A stretch of 64,000 nucleotides of DNA from Chthoniobacter flavus Ellin428 (GCF_000173075.1 NZ_ABVL01000011.1:1-64000); one strand, 5' to 3'; counted from the first letter of the stretch, positions 53,717 to 61,901 are shown. Numbers and translations: made by a program. The notes: generated by a model from the letters alone, not told the origin.

Positions 53717-54261
53717 GCCGGCGGCGTGAGGTGCCGGTGATGCTTGCTCTCGTAACGCTCCAGCGCCCACTTCACGATCCAGTAAGTGACCAGTGCGATC
53801 GGCACGCCGATCACCACCGACCCGACGAACGTCGGCCACAGCACGCCGAGCGTCTTCCACTGCAGCAACTCGGACATGTGAATCTTGCCAATCCCCAGCT
53901 TGGGCGGAAAACGGTGCGGCCGATTCAGGATCCAAAAGCCGAGATCGTATTCCCAGCGGAGGATGATCGGCCACACCGGGATCAAAATGTCGTGCAGCGT
54001 CACGGCGATGACCGCCGGGATCTTGCTGCAGCGCGTTATCCACGCCGTGAAAATGGACAGCAATGTCTTGAGCCCCGTCAGCGGCGTGAATCCCCAGAAG
54101 ACGCCAATGGCCAGCCCTCCGGCGACCGCATGCGGCGCGTCGCGCAACTGGCGCAAACGAAGCCATGCTTGCCGGAGGAGTTGTTTCGGATGCAGACGGA
54201 ATCTCACAAATAAAATTCGCTCAGAACGTGACGCACGGACTGAAAACGGGGCACCGCTCAT
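53713..54261 (-). CDS. DUF2062 membrane protein
   Basis: 182 residues from ATG 54261. RLRQLRDAPHAVAGGLAIGV followed by FWGFTPLTGLKTLLSIFTAW is the DUF2062 hallmark (GxxxGxxP-type motif before a membrane helix). Three hydrophobic segments, ending with IGVPIALVTYWIVKWALERY. Unknown role; DUF2062 is found alone or fused to glycosyltransferases. A much longer upstream reading to 55311 is the opposite-strand shadow of the metallophosphatase gene. Confidence 0.85.
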   Translation of the reverse strand: MSGAPFSVRASRSERILFVRFRLHPKQLLRQAWLRLRQLRDAPHAVAGGLAIGVFWGFTPLTGLKTLLSIFTAWITRCSKIPAVIAVTLHDILIPVWPIILRWEYDLGFWILNRPHRFPPKLGIGKIHMSELLQWKTLGVLWPTFVGSVVIGVPIALVTYWIVKWALERYESKHHRHLTPPA

Positions 54262-54317
54262 ACTCCACTGGTCCGCTTCTGCCCAGTGGTATTCTCGTAA
54301 AATCTGCGTTCCGTGCG

Positions 54318-55493
54318 CTATCCCATTAATGCCGTGAGATCGACTGCGCGCCACAGTTCCCGGCTCGCTCCCGCATAGATTCGCGCAGTCACGCGAGCGG
54401 TCGTCACGTCGACCACGGCATGCCCCGGCAGGTCCGCGTACTCGAATGATGTCACAAGCGGGCGCTCTTCGTCGTAAACCGCGCGGCGGGCGGCTTCCGT
54501 ATCCGGCGAAAATGCCGGTTCCACCCGTACCTGATCGCCATTGTAATCCCCGACGCCGGAGAGCGCATCCTTGGCCTTGGTGCCGGCTGCGTTGATGACG
54601 CTGCTCACCGCCAGTTGCACAAATCTTCCGCCCCCCGCCGTGGTGCGGGTCAGCGTGTTGAACCGGTGGATGTGTCCGCCAAGGACAAACGCATTCTGCC
54701 GGCCCAGCATCTCGAGCAATTTCTCCCGCTTCGCCTTGTCGCGCGCGGCCCCGTAAATATTCCACGTCGCCCGCGCCCCGTACGGCACGACCGGCGGGTG
54801 AATGATCACGAAACAATGGCGTGCGGTCCGCTTCGCCAGCGCCGCTTCCAGCGAGGCGAGACTCTGCGTGTCGTAGGCGTCGAAAAAGCAAAACAGGGCG
54901 CTCCCATGCTCGATCGTATAGTTCGCCGCCGTTTTCGGTTTCCCGTCGCCGGTGAAATTCACGGCCTGCTCGCCGAGAAATCGGTGGCATACCTCCGCAA
55001 ATGCCTCCGGCGCGCCGTCGCCAGTCACATCGTGGTTGCCCTTGGCAAAGACGAAGGGCACTCCCAACTGTGCGCCGCGAACGAAATCCAGGGCTTCCTG
55101 GTTCTGCCGTACGGCGCGCTCTTCGCTCCCGCACAATCCTTCCACGAGGTCGCCGACCTGGAGAACGAAGGGGACCCGGGTCGCGGCATCCCGGTTCAAA
55201 TCTGCGACCGTTTCCCGGACCGCGCCGAAGAGCTTGGGCATGATCTCCGCGGTAATCCGCGAGTAGTTTTTGATCTGACCGAGGTCTCCTTTCTTGTTGC
55301 GATCCAACCACTCCATGTCGTGATGCTCCAGCTTGTCGAAATGCAGATCGCCCAGGAGCGGAAAGGAAAACGATGAGGACGTTTCCTGGGCTGGCGGCGG
55401 TGTTTCTTCACCGCGCACCGCGCTGGCCAGCGTCACGCCCACCGCCGCAGATGCGGCGGTTTGCAGAAATTGTCGGCGGGGGAGGGCCTTCAT
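54318..55493 (-). CDS. Metallophosphoesterase, exported (Tat-like)
   Basis: 391 residues. Start LPRRQFLQTAASAAVGVTLA is a Tat-type signal. The metallophosphatase fold: FPLLGDLHFDKLEH (D-x-H), LQVGDLVEG (GDxx), FAKGNHDVTG (GNH-D), IIHPPVVPYG and LGGHIHRFN (GH-x-H). So a two-metal phosphoesterase in the periplasm, acting on unknown phosphomonoesters, nucleotides or phosphodiesters. Monocistronic, upstream gap 55494-55623. Confidence 0.92.
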   Translation of the reverse strand: MKALPRRQFLQTAASAAVGVTLASAVRGEETPPPAQETSSSFSFPLLGDLHFDKLEHHDMEWLDRNKKGDLGQIKNYSRITAEIMPKLFGAVRETVADLNRDAATRVPFVLQVGDLVEGLCGSEERAVRQNQEALDFVRGAQLGVPFVFAKGNHDVTGDGAPEAFAEVCHRFLGEQAVNFTGDGKPKTAANYTIEHGSALFCFFDAYDTQSLASLEAALAKRTARHCFVIIHPPVVPYGARATWNIYGAARDKAKREKLLEMLGRQNAFVLGGHIHRFNTLTRTTAGGGRFVQLAVSSVINAAGTKAKDALSGVGDYNGDQVRVEPAFSPDTEAARRAVYDEERPLVTSFEYADLPGHAVVDVTTARVTARIYAGASRELWRAVDLTALMG

Positions 55494-55623
55494 ACAGCGA
55501 TCTTTCCCCGAAATCTTTGGAAACGCGAACGCAAATCACCGGGCGGATGTCCCAAGAGGAGGTTTCCGTTCGTCACGGATTGGAATAACTAACCTCCACC
55601 GCCTCAACGAGCCATTCCCGATC

Positions 55624-56115
55624 ATGACTACGACCATCGTTCCCTGCCTCTGGTTTGACACCCAGGCCGAAGAAGCCGCCCGCTACTACGTTGGCATCTT
55701 CAAGAACTCGAAGATCACCGCCATCACCTATTACCCGGACGAAGGAAACGAAATCCACGGGAAGAAAGCGGGGACAGTGTTGACCGTGGCCTTCGAGCTG
55801 AATGGCCAGCCCTTCACCGCGCTCAATGGCGGGCCGCAATTCCAGTTCAGCCCGGCTGTTTCGTTGCAGGTCATGTGCGAGGATCAGGCCGAGATCGACT
55901 ACTACTGGGAGAAGCTCGGCGTCGATGGCGATCCCACCGCGCAGCGCTGCGGCTGGGTGGAAGACAAATTTGGTTTTTCCTGGCAGGTGGTGCCGAAGCT
56001 GGTGCCGGCCTTGCTCCTCGACCACAACAGCGCCGCCTGCCGGCGGGTCTTCGCCGCCATCATGGAAATGGACAAGATCGATATCGCAGAGCTGCAGCGC
56101 GCCTACGCGGGATAG
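55624..56115 (+). CDS. VOC-family protein (3-demethylubiquinone methyltransferase-like fold)
   Basis: 163 residues from ATG 55624. IVPCLWFDTQAEEAARYYVG, FKNSKITAITYYPDEGNEIH, FTALNGGPQFQFSPAVSLQV and EDKFGFSWQVVPKLVPALL are typical of the PhnB/YjdN-type group of glyoxalase-fold proteins, usually annotated as '3-demethylubiquinone-9 3-methyltransferase' although the activity is doubtful. Followed by a palindrome and then the retron cassette. Confidence 0.9.
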   Translation: MTTTIVPCLWFDTQAEEAARYYVGIFKNSKITAITYYPDEGNEIHGKKAGTVLTVAFELNGQPFTALNGGPQFQFSPAVSLQVMCEDQAEIDYYWEKLGVDGDPTAQRCGWVEDKFGFSWQVVPKLVPALLLDHNSAACRRVFAAIMEMDKIDIAELQRAYAG

Positions 56116-56134
56116 GACGGGCATGACCGTCGGC

Positions 56135-56214
56135 GGATAGGAGGAATAGGAGAAATAGGAAGAATAGGAATGGTGGGACTCCTATAACTCCTATTCTTCC
56201 TATTTCTCCTATCC
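56135..56214. repeat. Palindrome (GGATAGGAGAAATAGGAAG type)
   Basis: GGATAGGAGGAATAGGAGAA...ATAGGA (56135-56169) and TCCTATTCTTCCTATTTCTC...CC (56189-56214) are reverse complements apart from an extra AATAGGAG unit in the left arm. It lies between the VOC gene and the retron operon and could terminate the former. With repeat B copy 2 it brackets the retron cassette. Confidence 0.7.
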
Positions 56215-56329
56215 GTCGACAGCGAGAGACCGCTGCCACAGAATGAGCCACCTCAGGGCGCACGGGCGCTCAAATTCACAGCCATGCGCTTGACACTCCC
56301 GTACGGGTAGCGGCAGCCTGCCGAAGTCG

Positions 56330-58108
56330 ATGCCTTCCACCCCGGAGAACAGCCGCAGCTCCATGCTTCTGGTCGAGGATTGTTTCGCGTCGCAGGACGC
56401 GAGATTCCTCGAAGCCTTGCGCGGCGTCACCTCCGCGAAGTGGCTCGCCAGCTTTGCCGATCGCTGGAAGAAGGACCCACGTCCCTGGGCGAGACAGCAG
56501 ATCTTCGCTTATCTCGATCTCCCGCTGAGTTGCCCCGGGCACCAGCCCATCGTGAAGCGCCTCTTCAAGCAAGCCGAGGAAAACAAGGATACCGAGCTGA
56601 TGGGCGCCTTTCTCGCGGCGTTCGATACGCTCGTCCGCCGCGTCCGTCGCCAGAAATGGCATTGGGATCGCGCGACGCGTCAATCTTACACGACAGAGCG
56701 CCTCGCCACGCCACGCGATACCATCCCCCTCGATGGCCAGACGCGCACCGTCTCCACTTACGACTATCGCGCGCGCAAGATGATCACGCGACAGGAGCCC
56801 ATGCGCATGCCGCGCCACGGGCGTCTCTTCTCGCAACGCACGCGTTACTATCTGCACCGCCGGGTGTGGCGCTTTTTCCGCTGGCTCGGTTATCGACAGC
56901 CCGCGGACTATCCCGCGGCTATCGCGCCGGCGTTGAAGCATTATCGCGACGAAGACCTGGAGAAGGGGGAGCACATCCTCGATAGCTGGTCGCTGCTGAA
57001 CATCTGCTTCCGCGGTAGTGAGGCGCTGGCCTTCAAGCCCGATCACATCGGCCTCGCCGAGGGGCACTCGCTTGCTGAGTTAAAAGCCGCACCGCGTTTT
57101 GCCAAAGCCTGGGAAACGCCCGAAGCCGCGCGGGTGTTGCATGGAGTGATCATCGGCGCGCACTCGCAACTCGTGCGCATGTGGGCGATGGAGATGTTCC
57201 GGCGGGTTGGTAAATCGCTCGAGCTCACCCCAGTGGAATTGCTCGCCTTGCTCGATCATGAAGACGAGCGTGTGCAGCAATTCGGCGCGGAGCTTTTCGA
57301 AACGCAGAGTGGCCTGGAGAAGCTTTCCGTCACCACGTGGCTGGACCTGTTGCGCACGAAGAATCTGACCGCGCTCGCTACCCTGTGCGCCGCTTTCGAA
57401 AAGCACGTGACCGGGGAACGCCTCGCGCTCGCGCAGTGCATCGAGCTCACGTGCGCCAGGCCGGTACCGGTGGCGAAGCTCGGTTTCCGTTTCCTGCAAG
57501 CGCGCTCGATTTCTCCCGATGTGACTCCGGCTCTGGCCGCGTTGGCCTCCGCGCAATGCGCCGTGGTCGCCGGTGAAATCGCTACCTGGACGCTCGCTCG
57601 CCTCGGCACCGCGGAGGCTTACAACCTCAATGCGGTGAGCCGCTTTTTCGACAGCCTCCTGCCGGAAACCCGCGCGGCCGCGTGGACCTGGCTCGTGGCC
57701 GAAGGTTCGCTCGGCTACCGCGACTCCGCGCTGTGGAGCCGGCTCGCCGAGACACCTTTTGAAGATTTGCGGCTGAAGATGGTCGACGAACTCGAGCGCC
57801 GCGAGCGTCAACCCGATCCCGATCGCCTCGCGCAAGTCTGGTCCGCGGTGCTGCTCGGCGTGCATCGTGGCGGACGTCAGAAAGCCAAGGCCGTGCGACA
57901 GCTCGCGGAAGCGATTGCCGCCGAACCCGCGCGCTCGCCGGCGCTGCTGCCCGTGCTGGTGGTGGCCATCCGCAGCGTGCGCGGTCCGGAAATGCGCGTC
58001 GGTCTCGCGTCGGTCATGACCCTGCTTGCGCAACGCCCCGAGCTGATCGATGCAGTGCGGGCGAACTTGCCGGAATTGAAATTCACCACGGAGGCGGCGA
58101 CGGCATGA
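56330..58108 (+). CDS. ARM/HEAT-repeat protein of the retron cassette
   Basis: 592 residues, soluble, no signal peptide. The C-terminal two thirds are a string of short amphipathic helix pairs as in ARM/HEAT repeats: HSQLVRMWAMEMFRRVGKSL, LLALLDHEDERVQQFGAELF, GLEKLSVTTWLDLLRTKNLT, LAALASAQCAVVAGEIATWT, TRAAAWTWLVAEGSLGYRDS. The N-terminal ~200 residues are basic and less repetitive (WDRATRQSYTTERLATPRD; RTRYYLHRRVWRFFRWLG). Its ATGA stop/start overlaps the WH-SWIM gene by 4 bp. An ARM protein plus a WH-SWIM protein next to a retron RT is the composition described for type XIII retrons, where they are the putative effector partners; molecular activity is not known to me. Confidence 0.8.
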   Translation: MPSTPENSRSSMLLVEDCFASQDARFLEALRGVTSAKWLASFADRWKKDPRPWARQQIFAYLDLPLSCPGHQPIVKRLFKQAEENKDTELMGAFLAAFDTLVRRVRRQKWHWDRATRQSYTTERLATPRDTIPLDGQTRTVSTYDYRARKMITRQEPMRMPRHGRLFSQRTRYYLHRRVWRFFRWLGYRQPADYPAAIAPALKHYRDEDLEKGEHILDSWSLLNICFRGSEALAFKPDHIGLAEGHSLAELKAAPRFAKAWETPEAARVLHGVIIGAHSQLVRMWAMEMFRRVGKSLELTPVELLALLDHEDERVQQFGAELFETQSGLEKLSVTTWLDLLRTKNLTALATLCAAFEKHVTGERLALAQCIELTCARPVPVAKLGFRFLQARSISPDVTPALAALASAQCAVVAGEIATWTLARLGTAEAYNLNAVSRFFDSLLPETRAAAWTWLVAEGSLGYRDSALWSRLAETPFEDLRLKMVDELERRERQPDPDRLAQVWSAVLLGVHRGGRQKAKAVRQLAEAIAAEPARSPALLPVLVVAIRSVRGPEMRVGLASVMTLLAQRPELIDAVRANLPELKFTTEAATA

Positions 58109-59805
58109 ACCTTTCCTTTGCCTACCTCGGCCGCAGTGCGCTCACCGACGGCTCGCTCTCATTCTCTCCGAATCTCTCCCGCGAACCGGTGGCCTTTGAT
58201 GCCGCATTGCGTCACACCTTGCGCTTTCGTGAGGCCATCTCGGCGCTGCACGATGTCGTCATCAGCGACCACCGCTACAAGAAGCGCGACAAAAGCGCTT
58301 ACGAGGCGTGGAAAGCTTCCGAGGCCGCTCGCGTGCGCAATGTCCGCAGCGAAGCGTTGAAGCAGGCCAAGGCCGACGTTTACGCCAAAAGCCGGGTGCC
58401 GCTGCCGCCGGATTTCGAACGCCAGCACCATCGCCTCCTCAATCAATATTGGGATGCCCGCCGAAAATACGCCGACCATTTGCGCCAGACGGACATGGAG
58501 CTCTGGCGGCTGCTCATGCCGTGTGATCCCGTGGTGACGGTGGCCAACGACGTGGTCTTTTTCGAGTGCTTCAGCGCGGATGAATCGAGCTACGGCTGCC
58601 TGACCGTGAATCGCGACGATGGCTTCGGCCCGAGCGAGCAGCTCCAGCTCGGCACAACCAATGTCGATTACTCGTGGGATCTCTATCACGAGTTCCAGGC
58701 GCTGCGCTCCTATCGCGAAACGCGTTTCCGCGTGGACCCGCAAGGTTTCGACGTGGCCACGCACGGGCGCATGGAATATCGCGAGGAAAAGATCGATCTT
58801 CCCGATGGCTGGCTGCGCGGCTTCATGCAATTGCAAAGCGCGATGACGCTGCCGATGCGCCGCGTCACGCTGACCCGCGAAGCGCTTTACTCCGTGATGG
58901 TGTGGCTGAAGCGCCATCGCGCCCGCACCAGTCCACGCGCCTTGCGCTTCGAGCGTCACGGCGGAGGCCTCACGCTCGTCCTCGAGCCGTGGGAGACGCG
59001 CATCCCGGTTTACGGCGCCACGGCCGAAGCGGATTGGGCCGAGCCCGTGCGCATCTGGGGACGCCAGCGCTTGCTCGCGCTCGCGCGACTGTTGCCTATG
59101 ATCGAGAGCGTGGATGTCTACCTGCTCGGCACCGGCTTCCCGAGCTTCTGGGTGGCGCGCATGGGCGAGATGCGGCTCACCCTCGGCCTCAGCGGCTGGA
59201 CGGCGAACGATTGGACGCACGGCTCCGCGCTCGACATGCTCGCACCGCCCGCGCCGGCCAGCGCGGTGCAGATCGAGACCGTGGCGCAGCACATGCGCAC
59301 CGTTCGCGCGCAATCTTTCAACGACATCGTCCGCGCGGTGAATCATCCGCCTTCCTTCGTCGCTTCGGCGTTGAAGCATCTCGCCCATACCGGTCAGCTC
59401 ATCGCCGATCTCGACGCGGGCTTGTATCGCTGGCGGCAGATCATGCCGCGCGTCCTCGGCGAGGCCGAGCTCGGGCCGGAGAATCCGGAATTCGCCGCCA
59501 TGCACGATTTGCTCGTGCGCAAGCGCGCGATCGTCGAAAGCACCGTCGCCGCGCCGAGTGGCGGTTTTATTTTCACCGGCAAGGTCGAGTCCAAGCCGGT
59601 CGAGGTCCTCGTCGATACCGATGGCCGGATCAAGCGTGGACGCTGCCTATGCGGGCATCATCAACGCGCGGGCATTCGGATGGGTCCGTGCCGGCATTTG
59701 CTGGCCTTGCGCTGGCTCGCTTTGAATCAGACGCCCTCCACCGGTGGAAACGACGAATGGTTTGCCCGCCTCCGCGCGCAAGCTGGCGAGAAAGGAGGCG
59801 CGTGA
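58105..59805 (+). CDS. Winged-helix + SWIM zinc-finger protein of the retron cassette
   Basis: 566 residues. The C-terminal SWIM zinc finger is clear: RGRCLCG...GPCRHLLAL with C514-x-C516-x12-C529-x-H531. Before it, residues ~388-448 (ETVAQHMRTVRAQSFNDIVR; HPPSFVASALKHLAHTGQLI; DLDAGLYRWRQI) form a winged helix. The N-terminal ~380 residues have no family I can name but contain a helical region (YKKRDKSAYEAWKASEAARV) and a beta-rich middle. WH and SWIM domains bind nucleic acid, so a role in recognising or holding msDNA or target DNA is plausible. Coupled to the ARM gene by a 4-bp overlap; its stop is 14 bp before the predicted retron RNA. Confidence 0.85.
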   Translation: MNLSFAYLGRSALTDGSLSFSPNLSREPVAFDAALRHTLRFREAISALHDVVISDHRYKKRDKSAYEAWKASEAARVRNVRSEALKQAKADVYAKSRVPLPPDFERQHHRLLNQYWDARRKYADHLRQTDMELWRLLMPCDPVVTVANDVVFFECFSADESSYGCLTVNRDDGFGPSEQLQLGTTNVDYSWDLYHEFQALRSYRETRFRVDPQGFDVATHGRMEYREEKIDLPDGWLRGFMQLQSAMTLPMRRVTLTREALYSVMVWLKRHRARTSPRALRFERHGGGLTLVLEPWETRIPVYGATAEADWAEPVRIWGRQRLLALARLLPMIESVDVYLLGTGFPSFWVARMGEMRLTLGLSGWTANDWTHGSALDMLAPPAPASAVQIETVAQHMRTVRAQSFNDIVRAVNHPPSFVASALKHLAHTGQLIADLDAGLYRWRQIMPRVLGEAELGPENPEFAAMHDLLVRKRAIVESTVAAPSGGFIFTGKVESKPVEVLVDTDGRIKRGRCLCGHHQRAGIRMGPCRHLLALRWLALNQTPSTGGNDEWFARLRAQAGEKGGA

Positions 59806-59819
59806 GGTAAAGACGATTT

Positions 59820-60045
59820 GAGAGTGGCGGGCTGGTCTTCACTGAGACCACCATGCTGCGGCGTTCCGCCGCGGTTGCGTTTGCCCAGCCATGCTTCCCC
59901 AAGGCCGTTGTTCGTTTGGCACCGCCCGCTACCGTCGCGGGCGGCCAAGACAACCCAAGGGTTCCGCCCACGACGGTAGCGGGCGGTGCCTTGGTTAACG
60001 GTCTCGGTCCTGAGCGAGTAGTCAGTGAGACCACCCGCCACTCTC
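59820..60045 (+). ncRNA. Candidate retron msr-msd non-coding RNA
   Basis: 226 nt between the WH-SWIM stop and the reverse transcriptase, the usual place for msr-msd. The ends pair: GAGAGTGGCGGG...TGGTCT...CACTGA (59820-59845) with TCAGTGAGACCA...CCCGCCACTCTC (60022-60045), a 24-bp helix with bulges at C59832 and T59839, as expected for a1/a2. In the msr half: hairpins TGGTCT/AGACCA (59833-59838/59845-59850, competing with a1/a2) and GCGGCG/CGCCGC (59858-59863/59867-59872). In the msd half: 27-nt arms 59918-59944 and 59964-59990 with one mismatch and a 19-nt loop, flanked by CCGTT/AACGG. The branching G is not certain. It could instead be an unrelated palindromic repeat. Confidence 0.6.
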
Positions 60046-60069
60046 CTTCTTCTCCTCGACGCGAGTTTC

Positions 60070-61725
60070 ATGATTCCCCTTGGCGCCATTGCTGGAGCCC
60101 TCGTCGTGCTCTTGAGGCAGCTTTTCAAAGGCTCGAAGCCCCAACCCCGGCGATCGTCTCCGCCTCCTCCGGTACCGCGTCCGGGGGATCGGCCATACAC
60201 GCCCGGCGCGCCACCGCCGATCCCTCCGGCCGCTGGAGCCGCTCGGCCGGCCCAACCGTCGCCGCCGCGCTCGGCACCTCCGCGGAGCACAACGCTGAAT
60301 CTCGACGCCGGCCAGTTCACGCCGGTGAGCGCCGAAGAAGCGAAGAAACAGGCGCGCGGCATCAAGTGGAATTGGGCGAGTGTCAATTATGACCGGCGCG
60401 ACCAGATTCCCGCGCCCACCCAGCCGCGCACCTTGCTCATCGATCGCGCGATGGTCGCGCAAGGTCTGCTCACGCCCGAGCAACTCGTGGAGATTCATGA
60501 TGTGGGCGCGAAGATGGCCGAGCTGCGGCCCGATCTCGCCGGTATCGGCAATGTGGCCGACCACGCCGTTGCCGCGGACCAGGAGGAACGTCGCCGGCGC
60601 AAGGAACAGAAGATCGCCGAGTCCGCCGAACGCCAACGGAAGCACGCCGAGGCCGTCGCGCAGCGGCGCGCCACCGATATCATTTTCCTCGGCCGTGGCG
60701 TCTCCGGCGGCCTCGCGGATCGCCGGGCGAATGTCGAGAAGCTCCAGCAGCTTAACCTGCCGGTGCTGGCCACTTCCGGCGATGTCGCCAAAGTGCTCGA
60801 CCTCGAAATTTCGCGTCTGCGCTGGCTCGCCTTTCACAGCGAGGCGTGTGCCGTCACGCATTACGTGCGGTTCACCATTCCCAAGAAATCCGGCGGCACC
60901 CGCGAGCTCGCCGCGCCGCACCGCGAGATGGCGCGGTGCCAGCTCTGGATCAAGCTCAACATCCTGGATCGCATTCCGCTGCACGAGGCCGCCCATGGAT
61001 TCGTCGCCCATCGCGGCACGATGAGCAACGCCGTGCCACACGTCCGCCGCGATGTGGTGGTGAATGCCGATCTGAAGAACTTCTTCCCGACGATCACCTT
61101 CCCGCGGGTGAAGGGTATCTTTCAAGAACTCGGCTACTCGCCCGCCGTCGCCACCATCCTCGCGCTGCTCTGCACCGAGTGCCCGCGCCAGCGCGTGACT
61201 TACGCCGGCCGTGAGTTGCACGTCGCGACTGGCCCTCGCGCCTTGCCGCAGGGCGCCTGCACCAGTCCCGCGCTTTCCAATCTCGCCGCGCGTGGCCTCG
61301 ACGCCCGCCTCACCGGACTCGCCCGCAAGCTCGGCTGGGATTACACGCGCTACGCCGACGACCTGACCTTTTCCACCAGCGGCGCACCCGCGCAGAAAAC
61401 CGCCTGGATCCTCGCCCGCCTTCGCCACATCGCGCAGGAAGAAAACTTCACGGTCAACGAAACCAAGACGCGCGTGCAGCGTCCGAGCGCGCAGCAGACG
61501 GTCACCGGCATCGTCGTCAACAAACGCCCCAACGTTCCGCGCGAAACCGTGCGCCGCCTGCGGGCCATTCTGCACCGGGCGAAGACCGAAGGGCTCGCCG
61601 CGCAAAACCGCGAACAGCACCCGCACTTCGCCGCCTGGGTCGGCGGCATGATCGCCTATATGCAAATGGTGAATCCTGAACGCGGCAAAAAGCTGAAGGC
61701 GGAATTCGACGCACTGCCAAAGTAA
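60070..61725 (+). CDS. Retron-type reverse transcriptase with N-terminal extension
   Basis: 551 residues from ATG 60070; a GTG at 60025 is in frame but lies inside the a2 arm. RT motifs, numbered from that ATG: NAVPH 320-324 (retron NAxxH, region X), NADLKNFFP with catalytic D334, PQGACTSP 393-400, YADD 428-431 and VTG 478-480 (retron region Y). So it is a retron RT, not a group II intron or DGR enzyme. The first ~100 residues are unusual: a hydrophobic helix PLGAIAGALVVLLRQLF and a Pro-rich stretch (SSPPPPVPRPGDRPYTPGAP, PPIPPAAG), then a Glu/Arg/Lys-rich helical part (EERRRRKEQKIAESAERQRK). It makes msDNA from the adjacent RNA; the extension suggests membrane or partner docking (inference). 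Confidence 0.93.
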   Translation: MIPLGAIAGALVVLLRQLFKGSKPQPRRSSPPPPVPRPGDRPYTPGAPPPIPPAAGAARPAQPSPPRSAPPRSTTLNLDAGQFTPVSAEEAKKQARGIKWNWASVNYDRRDQIPAPTQPRTLLIDRAMVAQGLLTPEQLVEIHDVGAKMAELRPDLAGIGNVADHAVAADQEERRRRKEQKIAESAERQRKHAEAVAQRRATDIIFLGRGVSGGLADRRANVEKLQQLNLPVLATSGDVAKVLDLEISRLRWLAFHSEACAVTHYVRFTIPKKSGGTRELAAPHREMARCQLWIKLNILDRIPLHEAAHGFVAHRGTMSNAVPHVRRDVVVNADLKNFFPTITFPRVKGIFQELGYSPAVATILALLCTECPRQRVTYAGRELHVATGPRALPQGACTSPALSNLAARGLDARLTGLARKLGWDYTRYADDLTFSTSGAPAQKTAWILARLRHIAQEENFTVNETKTRVQRPSAQQTVTGIVVNKRPNVPRETVRRLRAILHRAKTEGLAAQNREQHPHFAAWVGGMIAYMQMVNPERGKKLKAEFDALPK

Positions 61726-61736
61726 GGCGCGGCGCG

Positions 61737-61901
61737 ACAGAGCTCCGGGGAGCGCATGCGTCCCGCGTGCTGGCAACGGCGTCCCGCCGTCGCGGACTTC
61801 CATCCCGCTCGGCTGCACGAGAACTTTGAATCGTCAGCGAATCAAAGTTCGTTTCGGCGAGACGCCGAAACCAGCACCCGGGACGGGCGCGCTCCCCAGC
61901 G
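61737..61901. repeat. Repeat family B, copy 2
   Basis: About 165 bp, starting 12 bp after the reverse transcriptase stop. Left end GAGCTCCGGGGAGCGCATGC, right end GGGCGCGCTCCCCAGC, inverted; the interior has GTTTCGGCGAGACGCCGAAAC as in copy 1 (inverted orientation) and a GGCGTCCCGCC hairpin. Shorter than copy 1. Could end transcription of the retron operon through its hairpins, but no T-run is present. It lies in the gap 61726-61974. Confidence 0.65.

Noticed and set aside
60025-60027. GTG as the start of the reverse transcriptase
   Set aside because: It lies inside the a2 arm of the predicted retron RNA, and the residues it adds (RPPATLLLLLDASF) are read from that arm. The ATG at 60070 is preferred, though not proven.
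59820-60045. Reading the retron gap as another MITE-like repeat
   Set aside because: Length (226 bp) and inverted ends resemble families A and B, but its sequence differs from both, it has one copy here, and it sits exactly where msr-msd should be. Kept as the main alternative until a genome-wide search is done.
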